Positions 33,142 through 41,432 of a stretch of DNA of 64,000 nt are shown one piece after another; position 1 is the first letter of the stretch; the number at the start of each line of letters is the position of its first letter. The notes below the pieces were generated by a model. It was given only the letters and a program-made list of their open reading frames with translations. It was not told where the DNA came from and did no database searches. The stretch covers positions 1-64,000 of the forward strand of contig NZ_QLMG01000022.1 in assembly GCF_003259905.1 (NCBI RefSeq), read 5' to 3'. Both the position numbers and the translations under genes were made by a program. Source of the DNA: Salipiger aestuarii (GTDB lineage: Bacteria > Pseudomonadota > Alphaproteobacteria > Rhodobacterales > Rhodobacteraceae).

Positions 33142-33770
33142 TCAGTTCCAGGGCATGAGGTCGGCGATGTTGCGCCGCATGTGGCCGCCTGCGATAGCGG
33201 CGAGCGTATTGGTGAGCCATGCTTGCGGGTCAACGGCGTTCAATTTGCAGGTCTCGATTGGCGAGGCGACGACAGCCCAGTTCTCGACTCCGGCGTCGTC
33301 GTCGGCAAAGAGAGCGTTCTTCCGATTCAGCGCGATCGGGCGGATGGTACGTTCGACGGTGTCGTTGTCGCGCTCGATCCGACCATCGCTCGGGAACAGG
33401 CAGAGGCCGTCCCAGTATTTCGCCATGTAGGTCGAGGCTTCGCCGAGGGGCGACCTCCTCGCGACACGAGCGCGGTGGTTGGCGAGCCATACCTCGAAGT
33501 CGACGATGGCCGGCGCTGCACGCGCCAGTCTTGCAGCAAGACGCGTAGCGGGATCAAGGCTGCGGATGCCAGCTTCGATGCGATGCAGTTCGCCAATGCG
33601 CTGCACGCCGTCCTTGGCGATTGGTGCGCGGCCGGTCCGGGGGATCTCCACCAATTTGCGCCGGGCATGCGCCCGACAGTAGGCCAGCCTGATGTCAGGT
33701 CCTTGCTTGAGAAGGCGGTTGTAGCCCGCATAGCCGTCCACTTGCAGGATGCGGCTTTGTCGAGATTGTC
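33142..33770 (-). pseudogene. C-terminal part of an IS66-family TnpC transposase
   Basis: About 205 residues of the IS66 catalytic domain read on the minus strand: ILQVDGYAGYNRLL with a catalytic Asp, YCRAHARRKLVEI, and the DNDTVERTIRPIALNRKNAL segment with the catalytic Glu, ending IADLMPWN at 33142. The N-terminal half of TnpC and the companion tnpA/tnpB genes are missing. It lies directly after the IS3 element. The downstream end (about 33052-33141) probably contains the IS66 terminal repeat. Confidence 0.75.
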
Positions 33771-34187
33771 GGGTGCGATCTGCGCATCCTGGGCGGGCTT
33801 TACGCCGTGGCGGTGGGCTTTGGCGGCGCGGTCAACGATCCGGGGGCCACGATCACCTACACCGTCGGGGATCGCGATCAGGCACCGCCGTCCACTCTGG
33901 ACGCGGACCGCATGATCGTCGCTGGCGGGCGCGATATGGTCGGGTGAAATGGTGCGGTAGGTCTCCGACCAAACCGGGGCGTTTCCATGCTTTCATGCGT
34001 TTCCGCTCCTCTTCCAGCCCGGAAAGCCCAGCGGAAAACGCCAGTTTCAAACGGTCCTGTTTGCAGGGAGCAGAGCGTCACGAAGAGGGGCTTCGCGGGG
34101 GGCAGGTCAAGTTCAATGTTGCCAGACAACTTCAATCTTCCATTTGCCTGACGTCCCAGCGCGCCCTGACTACGAAGAAAACCGGTT
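33771..34187. other. Junction sequence between the IS66 remnant and the TRAP genes
   Basis: Up to 33947 the plus strand keeps a coding-like frame (GLYAVAVGFGGAVNDPGATI and DADRMIVAGGRDMVG, then TGA) with no start and no recognised family; it is a cut gene end. Bases 33948-34187 show no gene, and this stretch should contain the end of the dctPQM transcript, but no clear terminator was found. Confidence 0.35.
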
Positions 34188-35489
34188 TCAGAACGCTTGG
34201 CCCGGTAGCCATAGTACAACCGCGGGGAATGCGACCAGGATCGACAGCCGCAGGACGTCGGCCAGGATGAACGGTAGGATACCCTTGATGACCGTGGCCT
34301 GTGACACATCGCGCGACGCCGCCTGTACGACGAAAAGGTTCATGCCGATGGGTGGTGTGATCAGTCCGATTTCCGCGACCGTCACCACCACGATGCCGAA
34401 CCAGATCAGATTGAAGTCCAGCTCCAGCGCCACTGGAGCCAGCAACGGTACCGTGAGCAGGATCATCGACATCGCGTCCATGAAACAGCCAAGGATCACA
34501 TAGAAGATCAAGATCAGCATCATGACTGTCATAGGTCCGAGGCCCGAAGTCTGGATCCGTTCGATCAGCATTTGCGGCAGTCCGGTATTCTCAAGAAAGA
34601 AGTTGAAAAGTGCGGCACCGATCAGAATGAGAAAGATCATCGCGGTCAGACCCGCCGTCTCGAACACAGAATCACTGAGGGACCGGCGGTTCAGCTCGCC
34701 CGAAAACAACGCCAGGAAGAAGGCGCCCACTGCGCCTACCGCCGCCGCTTCCGTGGGGGAAAACCAGCCCATATAGATGCCCCCGATGACCAAGCCGAAC
34801 AGGACAAGCACCTGCCAAACCTGCCCAAGATAGCGCAATCGAGCCCCCCACGCCGTCCGTTCAGCCGGGGGCGCCATATCGGGTTTCATACGCACCTGAA
34901 TCATGATGGCCCCTGCGTATAGCAGCGCGCCCAAAATGCCCGGCACCAGTGCTCCGATAAACAACTGGCCGATGGAGCTTTGTGTCAGCAGCCCGTAGAT
35001 CACCAGCAGAACCGAGGGCGGGATCAGTACGCCCAATGTGCCACCTGCCGCGACAGTGGCTGTAGAAAGCGACGGATCATAGCCGTGGCGTTTCATCTCG
35101 GGCAGGGCGACGCGGCCGATGGTGGCTACGGTTGCAAGTGATGATCCGCAGATTGCGCCAAAGAATGCGCTGGCGCCGACGGTGGTAACCGCCAGCCCGC
35201 CCCGACGATGCCCGATAAACGCGTTGATGGCATTGAACAGCGACCGTGAAAGCCCGGCGTGCGACGCAAAGACCCCCATCATGACGAACAGCGGGATCAC
35301 CGAAAATGAATAGGGAAAGATCGATTCAAAGGGGCTGGACCCAAGGATATAGGCGACGCCCATCCATCCGTTCAGATACCAGTAGCCCAAAGCGCCGATA
35401 ACGCCCATCGAAATGGCGACCGGCAGGCCAAGCGCAATAAGCCCCAGTGCCGCGACAAAGCCGACAAGGCCAAGGGTAGGATCACTCAT
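34188..35489 (-). CDS. dctM: TRAP transporter large permease (DctM)
   Basis: A 433-aa inner-membrane protein of about 12 helices, the ion-coupled channel of a tripartite ATP-independent periplasmic transporter. Family signatures include GFVAALGLIALGLPVAISMG at the N-terminus, the [17 protein letters not shown] segment, GGTLGVLIPPSVLLVIYG, and the C-terminal LITPPIGMNLFVVQA. It overlaps the dctQ stop by 8 bp. The order from upstream is P450, dctP, dctQ, dctM, so the P450 and the transporter form one transcription unit or two closely linked ones. Confidence 0.93.
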   Translation of the reverse strand: MSDPTLGLVGFVAALGLIALGLPVAISMGVIGALGYWYLNGWMGVAYILGSSPFESIFPYSFSVIPLFVMMGVFASHAGLSRSLFNAINAFIGHRRGGLAVTTVGASAFFGAICGSSLATVATIGRVALPEMKRHGYDPSLSTATVAAGGTLGVLIPPSVLLVIYGLLTQSSIGQLFIGALVPGILGALLYAGAIMIQVRMKPDMAPPAERTAWGARLRYLGQVWQVLVLFGLVIGGIYMGWFSPTEAAAVGAVGAFFLALFSGELNRRSLSDSVFETAGLTAMIFLILIGAALFNFFLENTGLPQMLIERIQTSGLGPMTVMMLILIFYVILGCFMDAMSMILLTVPLLAPVALELDFNLIWFGIVVVTVAEIGLITPPIGMNLFVVQAASRDVSQATVIKGILPFILADVLRLSILVAFPAVVLWLPGQAF

Positions 35490-35985
35490 GGCCCAGCTCC
35501 TGCTTTATCGATGTCACCAGACCCAGAAGGATCGCCAGCAGCGAAACCGCTAGCCCCACCAGCAGCGGATACCAGTACCAAGCGACGGGAATGCCCAGTT
35601 GCTGCGACTTGTCGCCGAACATGGTGCGGGTTTCAAACGTCAGGTAGCCCTGCCACAGCATCAGGCCGACCAGCACGAAACTGGCCAGAGCGCCCAGCAC
35701 CTTTAGCGGAACCGTCAGACTGGTGGGCAGTGCCGCCAGCAGGAAATCGACGGTGACATGCGCCGCCGCATAAAACGCAAAGGGCATCGTCAGCCAACCG
35801 CCGGTGACGACGGACAGTTGCACAAGATCCACCACGCCCTCGATCGGATACCCGATGCGCCGGCCCAGAATATCGACCACCGTCACAAGAGCCGCCGCGC
35901 CGAAGGCGGCAACGCCCAGAACGGCCAACCCCTTGATCAGCCAGTCGGCCAGCTTTGCACCCTGTCGCAAATGATGATCTCCCAT
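35482..35985 (-). CDS. dctQ: TRAP transporter small permease (DctQ)
   Basis: A 167-aa four-helix membrane protein. It has DILGRRIGYPIEGVVDLVQL and FAFYAAAHVTVDFLLAALP, the pattern of DctQ subunits. The ATG at 35985 follows a hairpin in the dctP-dctQ gap. DctQ bridges the DctM channel with the periplasmic binding protein DctP. Confidence 0.9.
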   Translation of the reverse strand: MGDHHLRQGAKLADWLIKGLAVLGVAAFGAAALVTVVDILGRRIGYPIEGVVDLVQLSVVTGGWLTMPFAFYAAAHVTVDFLLAALPTSLTVPLKVLGALASFVLVGLMLWQGYLTFETRTMFGDKSQQLGIPVAWYWYPLLVGLAVSLLAILLGLVTSIKQELGHE

Positions 35986-35996
35986 GAACAGGCCCC

Positions 35997-36017
35997 GCCC
36001 CGGATCGCGCCCGGGGC
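35997..36017 (-). promoter_or_regulatory. Intercistronic hairpin between dctP and dctQ
   Basis: GCCCCGG and CCGGGGC pair around seven bases in the 158-bp gap between dctP and dctQ, without a T tract. Such structures can stabilise the dctP message or damp permease expression so that binding protein is in excess. Confidence 0.45.
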
Positions 36018-36143
36018 CGAAGCCCGATGCGCAAACCGGCGCGGTCCAGACGTCCGGCTGAACCTTGCTTTGCTTGTTCGCGGCCACTTCGTTCGGGCGG
36101 ACGCGAAGGCTGGTGCCGGGTGTCAATGAAAAGGCGGGACGCC

Positions 36144-37172
36144 CTAGTCCTGCTGCGCGGCTTCGTATTCGGCGATCTTGTCCTGCATCGCCTGATAAAT
36201 TTCCGCGGCATTGTCCACTCCGCCGTCTTTGACCGACTGCAGATAGCCGTCCATCATCGGCTGCAAGGCTTCGCGCCAGCGGGACCGTTCGTCTTCCGAC
36301 AGTTCGGTGATCTCGTGGCCGGCGTCGATGGCATCCTGACGGCCCGGCGCGTCCCATGCGTCCCACCAGTCGCCGAACTTGGCCACCAGATCCGCGCCCG
36401 AGGCCTGATCGACACAGGCCTGCGCCTCTTCGCTGAGGTTGTCATAGGACCTCTGGTTCATCACATAGAAAAACGAAACGGTGTAGGCGCGCAGGTCCAG
36501 ATGATAGTTCAGGACCTCGTTCAGACCAAAGCTATTGACCGGATCCCAGGGAAACACGGTGCCGTCGATGACGCCACGCTGCAAGCTTTCATAGACCTCG
36601 CTCGGTGGCAGGCCCTGCGGGTCGGCGCCCAGCGTGGAAAGCATTTGCGAGACGGCGGGGCTGGGCGTGCGGATGCGCAGACCGTCCATATCTTCCATCG
36701 TCTCGACTTTTTTCGCGTTGGTGTGCAGCAGCCCGCTGTTGTGGGCGTGCAGCGCCAGAACCTTGAGACCTTTGTATTCCTCGGCCAGATGCGTCGGCAG
36801 CAAATCCCACAATGTCTGACTGGCGGCGCCGGCATCGTTGGTGAGGAACGGCATATCGATCAACGACGTGCGCGGAAAGCGGCCGCGCGGGATGCCGTGC
36901 AGGCCGTGGGCGATGTCGACGACACCGGCCATGACCTGTTCCTGCTGGCGCGCTACATTGCCCAGCTGGCTGCCCGCGGCAAAGATCTCGAACTGGACTT
37001 CGCCGCCCGTGCATTCAGTCACCTGCTCGGTCCATGGCTCGATGAAATCGGTCTGGATACCGTGCAGGGCAGGCGTATAGTGGCTGATCTTCAGCGTTGT
37101 TTCCGCCTGAACGGTGGTGGCCAAAGTGGCCGTTGCGGCCATGGTGGCCATAAAGGTTTTCTTAAGCGACAT
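36144..37172 (-). CDS. dctP: TRAP transporter substrate-binding protein (DctP)
   Basis: A 342-aa periplasmic binding protein of the DctP family, with a signal peptide (SLKKTFMATMAATATLATTVQAE). Family marks are the opening TLKISHYTPALHGIQTDFIEPW and GAGSQLGN-type ligand loop (AAGSQLGNVARQQEQV), the GLRIRTPSPAVSQML segment with the arginine that usually binds a carboxylate, and VIDGTVFPWDPV. The ligand is therefore probably an organic anion, but its identity is unknown. A run of nine C/G lies between 8 and 18 bases before the ATG at 37172, replacing a normal Shine-Dalgarno. The P450 gene ends 49 bp upstream. Confidence 0.9.
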   Translation of the reverse strand: MSLKKTFMATMAATATLATTVQAETTLKISHYTPALHGIQTDFIEPWTEQVTECTGGEVQFEIFAAGSQLGNVARQQEQVMAGVVDIAHGLHGIPRGRFPRTSLIDMPFLTNDAGAASQTLWDLLPTHLAEEYKGLKVLALHAHNSGLLHTNAKKVETMEDMDGLRIRTPSPAVSQMLSTLGADPQGLPPSEVYESLQRGVIDGTVFPWDPVNSFGLNEVLNYHLDLRAYTVSFFYVMNQRSYDNLSEEAQACVDQASGADLVAKFGDWWDAWDAPGRQDAIDAGHEITELSEDERSRWREALQPMMDGYLQSVKDGGVDNAAEIYQAMQDKIAEYEAAQQD

Positions 37173-37180
37173 TTTTAGGT

Positions 37181-37189
37181 CCCCCCCCC
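37181..37189. repeat. C9 homopolymer in the dctP ribosome-binding region
   Basis: Nine consecutive C on the plus strand (G on the coding strand) occupy the Shine-Dalgarno position of dctP, 8 bases from the start codon. Changes in length would alter ribosome binding. Confidence 0.8.
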
Positions 37190-37221
37190 TGTTTGTCATC
37201 GTTATTTCTAAAGTAGCCTCG

Positions 37222-39558
37222 TCAAAGGGCAAGCTTGATCCGTGCCCCGCCTTTGGCACGCGAACAGCAGGTCATCATGCGTTTGCTTTCGGCCCGTTCG
37301 GCGCGTGTCAGAACCACGTCCCGATGGTCGATCTCTCCCTCGATAACCGCCACCTCGCAAGAGCCGCACAGCCCTTCGCGACAATCGCAGGCGACGTCGA
37401 TGCCCGCGGCCATTATCGCATCCAGCAGCGTGGTGTCGGCGGCGACATCCAGCACCAGACCCGAGTCCGTCAGCTCTGCCTGGAACGCCTGTTCGTTGTC
37501 GGGATCAATCCCCGCGGCATTGGACGAGAAATGTTCAAAGTGGAATGTGCCCTCTGGCAAATCATCCGTCAGCGTCTCCAGCGCGCTCAGCAGTCTTTCC
37601 GGGCCACAAGCATAGATCTGCGCGCCCTCCGCCAGTCCCGCCACCAGTGCGGGCAGGTCCATTCGACGACGCTCGTCCCTTGGGTACAGCGACAGCACCG
37701 CGCCATGATCTCGGGTCACGCGGTCGAGGAACGCCATGGTGGATCTCGACCGGCCGGCATAGTGCAGCTCATAGCTGCGTCCCAGGGTTTTCAAGCGGTC
37801 AGCCATGGCAAGGATCGGTGTGATGCCGATGCCGCCCGCGACCAGCACCACATGCGGCGCAGTTTCGTCGAGCCGGAACAGGTTTGACGGCCCGCGCATA
37901 CGGATTTCCGCGCCTGCATGAATGGTGTCGTGGATGTGCCGCGACCCACCGCGCCCCAGATCCTCGCGCAGGATGGCGACACTGTAGCTGTCATCGTCAG
38001 GCGATCCGCACAGCGAATATTTGCGGTCATAATCGCCCACGCATAGCTCGATATGGGATCCGGCGCTCCATTTCGGCAGTGCGCGCCGCTGCGCGTCCTC
38101 GATGGTCAGGCCAAGAATGCCGTCGGCTTCCCGGCGCACTTCGGCAATGCGCACCTTGCGGGCGATGTCGCGCCGCGCGGGCGGGCCCACGGAAAAGCTG
38201 CGGTAAAGCCTGGTGGCGCTCGCGTCGGCCCGCTCCGGGTTCTGCGCGGGGTCCCATTCGACCCACAGCTCATCGGGGCCACGGAAAGACGTGTTGGGCA
38301 TGTAGACGAATTCCTGGTCTGCCAAGCGCAGATGCGGCAGGCGGCGGGTCACTTCTTCAAGGAAAATCCGCATTTCCATCCGGCCGATGTTCTTGCCCAT
38401 GCATTGATGCGCGCCATAGCCGAAGGTCAGGTGGTCGATGGCGTTGTCGCGGTAAATGTCCAAGGTATCGCCGCCCTCGAAATGCCGCTCGTCCTGGTTG
38501 CCGGAGGCCTGAACGATCAGCAGCTTTGCGCCTTCGGGCAGGTCGACACCGTTCAGAGTCGTCGGCGCGGTGGTCTGGCGGCGCCAGGCAACGGTTGACC
38601 CCGCATAGCGCAGACATTCCTCGACCGCGTTTGGGATCAGTGTCGGATCGGCGCAGATGTCGTTCCATGCGTCGCGATGTGCCAGCAGAGTCTTGAACAT
38701 ATTGGCTGAAGCCAGCGACGTTGTCTCATGTGCGGCGACGATGATCGCCATCATCATCGAATGCACATAGCTGTCGGTGACGACCTCGGGGATCTCGGCG
38801 TTCATCCGGATGGTGTGATGCATCCAGCCGGTGCCCTCGGGCTGGGCGCGCATCTTTTCGATGATCTCGCCCGCATACTGCCAGAAACGCCCCACGTCAT
38901 GGGCGACCTCGATCTGCTTTTGGTCTGATGGCTTTCCCCAGGTGTTGACCGAATGGGCCAGGGTAAAGGTCTTGAGGGTGGCGATTTCATCTTCGGGCAC
39001 GCCAAGAAAATGCAGCGCCACCAGCAGCGGCACTTCGTATAACATGCCATCGATCAGATCGACCCGTCCGCTGTCGATAAAGGCATCCATCTTTTCACGG
39101 GTCAGTCGGCGGACCATGTCCTGCTGCTGTTCCAGCTTTTCGGGCATGAAATGGTCCAGCAACGCACGGCGCCGTACCATGTGCGCGGGTTCGTCCTCGT
39201 TCACCATGGTGCGGGCCATGCCATAATCATAGCTCTTGAGGATCTCCTGCGCCTCTTGCGTGGCAGGCGTGATTTTCTCCAGCACATTGCGCGGAGAAAA
39301 CAGGATGGCGTCGCGGAACACAGACTTGATGTCATCGTAGCGCGAGACAACCCAGTACCCCAGTTTCGGGGCGTAAAACACCGGAAGCTGATCGCGCGAC
39401 CAGCGCAGGGCTTCAGCAGGGTCCAGTTGGTATGGCCCCTGAAAGGCGTCAAATTCGCGGGCCATGGCGGCCGGGTCGCTGATGGGACAGCCCTGCGCTT
39501 CAGGGGCCGTACCGCTGAAGGGGCATTCGTTCGCATTATTTGTGGTTTGGCCGACCAT
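37222..39558 (-). CDS. Self-sufficient cytochrome P450 of CYP116B type (P450-FMN reductase-ferredoxin fusion)
   Basis: A 778-aa cytosolic monooxygenase with its whole electron chain in one polypeptide. The P450 domain (about 1-450) has the oxygen-binding I-helix AAHETTS (about 275-281), the ExxR motif in EECLR (313-317) and the heme loop FGYGAHQCMG with Cys386, very close to CYP116B enzymes. A phthalate-dioxygenase-type reductase follows: RKYSLCG for FMN (about 512) and GGIGITP for NAD(P)H (about 575). The C-terminal 2Fe-2S ferredoxin has C726-x4-C731-x2-C734 and C764. All key residues are present. The start at 39558 has CGGAGG 7 bases upstream. It leads a unit with dctPQM and faces an IclR regulator. 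The substrate is unknown. Confidence 0.93.
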   Translation of the reverse strand: MVGQTTNNANECPFSGTAPEAQGCPISDPAAMAREFDAFQGPYQLDPAEALRWSRDQLPVFYAPKLGYWVVSRYDDIKSVFRDAILFSPRNVLEKITPATQEAQEILKSYDYGMARTMVNEDEPAHMVRRRALLDHFMPEKLEQQQDMVRRLTREKMDAFIDSGRVDLIDGMLYEVPLLVALHFLGVPEDEIATLKTFTLAHSVNTWGKPSDQKQIEVAHDVGRFWQYAGEIIEKMRAQPEGTGWMHHTIRMNAEIPEVVTDSYVHSMMMAIIVAAHETTSLASANMFKTLLAHRDAWNDICADPTLIPNAVEECLRYAGSTVAWRRQTTAPTTLNGVDLPEGAKLLIVQASGNQDERHFEGGDTLDIYRDNAIDHLTFGYGAHQCMGKNIGRMEMRIFLEEVTRRLPHLRLADQEFVYMPNTSFRGPDELWVEWDPAQNPERADASATRLYRSFSVGPPARRDIARKVRIAEVRREADGILGLTIEDAQRRALPKWSAGSHIELCVGDYDRKYSLCGSPDDDSYSVAILREDLGRGGSRHIHDTIHAGAEIRMRGPSNLFRLDETAPHVVLVAGGIGITPILAMADRLKTLGRSYELHYAGRSRSTMAFLDRVTRDHGAVLSLYPRDERRRMDLPALVAGLAEGAQIYACGPERLLSALETLTDDLPEGTFHFEHFSSNAAGIDPDNEQAFQAELTDSGLVLDVAADTTLLDAIMAAGIDVACDCREGLCGSCEVAVIEGEIDHRDVVLTRAERAESKRMMTCCSRAKGGARIKLAL

Positions 39559-39586
39559 CTCGTTGCCTCCGCTCAACCCCGATGTT

Positions 39587-39607
39587 CGTAATTGTTTGTA
39601 CTTTACG
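39587..39607. promoter_or_regulatory. Candidate operator in the P450-IclR divergent promoter
   Basis: CGTAA-N11-TTACG, an inverted repeat in the AT-rich divergent region, 29 bases before the P450 start. A related TTACG-N7-CGTTAA lies at 39636-39653. These are plausible IclR sites controlling both directions. Confidence 0.4.
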
Positions 39608-39731
39608 CGGAATGAGCAGGCAATGACTAATATGGTTACGAGATGTACGTTAATCGAGACTTTGGGTGTCGATGGGCGCCAAAGCTTGCTATGAGCGGTT
39701 TCAGGACTTCATCAAAAGGACAGATTGCGGC

Positions 39732-40424
39732 ATGGCTACAGGCAAGTTGCAGACCCTCGACCGTGGCATCGAAGCATTGCTGCTGGTCGCCGAGGCATCC
39801 GGGGGGCTAACGGTCGGGGATCTTGCGACTCGGCTAGGACTGCACCGCGCGGTCACTTACCGCATTGTCGCGACGCTGGCGGATCGCGGCATGGTCCGAC
39901 GGGGGGTGGACGGTCGTATCGTGCTGGGCGCAAGGGCGTATCTGCTCGGCGCACATACGGTGGACAGCATCCGAACCATGGCCCTTCCGGTACTGGAAGA
40001 CCTTGCCGAGCGCGCCTCGGCCACCGCTTTTCTGTCCATGGCCGAGGGCGAGGAATGTGTAGTTGTGCTAACCGCTGAGCCGCGGGACGTGGCGATCACC
40101 ATTCATTACCGGGTTGGACGGCGGCATCCGATCACCCGTGGTGCCGCCGGCATCGCCATTCTTGCGGCGCGCCCCGAAACGGACGCAGACTCCCAAGATG
40201 TCCGTTCTGCCCGCAGTCTTGGTTACAGCATAACGCGGGACCAATTGCATAGGGGCGCTGTGGGTGTCTCCAGTGCCCTTCTTCTCACGGGTGTCGGTTT
40301 TGCAAGACAGGAATTTTCGGTCGGAGTGGTTGCCTTCGAGGACCTGGATCTGGACGTTGTCGCGCCAGCCGTAGCAGACGCCGCACAAACACTGTCGAAG
40401 ACAATCACCTCGCCGACGTTGTAG
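39732..40424 (+). CDS. IclR-family transcriptional regulator
   Basis: A 230-aa regulator, on the short side for the family (about 250). The N-terminal winged helix reads GGLTVGDLATRLGLHRAVTYRIVATLADRG. The effector domain has the IclR pattern ALPVLEDLAERASATAFLS, VGRRHPITRGAAGIAILA and RSLGYSITRDQLHRGAVGVS. The ATG at 39732 is chosen because the family begins shortly before the helix-turn-helix; in-frame starts at 39666 and 39672 are alternatives. It is divergent from the P450-TRAP genes, so it is probably their ligand-responsive regulator. Confidence 0.88.
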   Translation: MATGKLQTLDRGIEALLLVAEASGGLTVGDLATRLGLHRAVTYRIVATLADRGMVRRGVDGRIVLGARAYLLGAHTVDSIRTMALPVLEDLAERASATAFLSMAEGEECVVVLTAEPRDVAITIHYRVGRRHPITRGAAGIAILAARPETDADSQDVRSARSLGYSITRDQLHRGAVGVSSALLLTGVGFARQEFSVGVVAFEDLDLDVVAPAVADAAQTLSKTITSPTL

Positions 40425-40440
40425 AGAGGCGCGCTCTGAG

Positions 40441-40837
40441 TAGGGCGATCGCTCGTTTGCCGCGAAAATTGTCGGGCGGTGCCGAAACGCCGCCGGGTGC
40501 GCGCGCTTTCGCCGTGATCGCCCTCGAAGCGGTGCTCTTCCGGGATCTCGAAGGCGGGTATCCGGTACCCGTTCGTGGTTTCCGTTGCAGCGGTCGTGAT
40601 ATCGCAGGGCCGGAGCCAAGCAGAAAGATCGCGCAGGCCTTGGGTGAATGTCCCGAAGGCACGCAGCGTTAAGGCGGCGGCATCCGGGTTCACAGCCGCC
40701 ATATGCGCTGTCGAGCCGATATCAATTGCCGCCGCATTTGGGTTGACCACGCGTTTCTCTTGCGCGAGGCTCGGCTGCTCTTTCGGCACCACATCGGGGT
40801 CAGGGCGCGCTGTAATCCATTTGTTCGGCGTCGACAT
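40441..40837 (-). pseudogene. N-terminal remnant of an IS110-family transposase
   Basis: From an ATG at 40837 the minus strand reads ARPDPDVVPKEQPSLAQEKR, VVNPNAAAIDIGSTAHMAAV and FGTFTQGLRDLSAWL, the start of the IS110 RuvC-like domain with the first catalytic Asp (IDIGS). It then reads TETTNGYRIPAFEI, after which the frame breaks. The rest of the element is missing. It begins 16 bp beyond the IclR stop and marks the right border of the catabolic cassette. Bases 40838-41095 contain no recognisable gene but include a G8 run near 41010. Confidence 0.7.
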
Positions 40838-41095
40838 CCCAACGCCAGGATCATCAGCCACCTGCTCGCGCGCCGCCTTCCAGACAGCGCTGTGCGCACC
40901 CCATCCTTGCGAAATTCGTCCGTCCGTTTCCGCCCCTTGGGCCGTCTCCCCTGTTGCGGTAAATGCTATCAAAGGCGCGGCATCAAACCGCGACAGATCG
41001 ACAGAGAGGGGGGGGCGTGGCCAGAGCAGTCGCGTTTTCGCAGCCTTTCCCCTGACCGTCCCGCCCCCTGTGCGCCGCTCGCGGACAGGCCCGCC

Positions 41096-41428
41096 TCAGT
41101 CCGCCAGCCCGGCCTCGTCCAGAAGGTGCCGGGCCTGGCGGTCTTCCAGTTCGATCACCCAGAGATCCGGGTCAAATCCACGCTGGCGCGCGATGGACGC
41201 ATCGACGTCGCGTTCATCGCCGCTGGCCAGGACGTCCCATTTCCGCGCGCCGCTGGTCAGGTCGAACCCCCGCGTGAACGCGCGCGCCTGCCCGTCCAGC
41301 GTTGCCAGCTTGACCAGCACAGCCCCCGCCGTGTCGTCGCCATGGGCGGTCACATAGGCGGGGATGTTGGCGCGCGACAGCCGCGCAAGATAGGCATCGA
41401 CCCAGAAGCGGGTGGTCAGGCGCGCCAC
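41096..41428 (-). CDS. DUF1491 family protein
   Basis: A 110-aa protein of unknown function found in alphaproteobacteria, typically behind era. Recognisable parts are RLTTRFWVDAYLARLSRANI and the C-terminal RGFDPDLWVIELEDRQARHLLDE. It starts with GTG at 41428, four bases after the era stop, so it is in one operon with era. No catalytic motif is evident. A role linked to ribosome or translation is inference from position only. Confidence 0.85.
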   Translation of the reverse strand: MARLTTRFWVDAYLARLSRANIPAYVTAHGDDTAGAVLVKLATLDGQARAFTRGFDLTSGARKWDVLASGDERDVDASIARQRGFDPDLWVIELEDRQARHLLDEAGLAD

Positions 41429-41432
41429 GCGA

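Noticed and set aside
33798-33947. Scrap resembling the adhesin at 241-1140
   Set aside because: Its Gly/Ala/Val-rich frame is vaguely similar in composition, but no Ig-like repeat motif is readable, so a common origin is not claimed.
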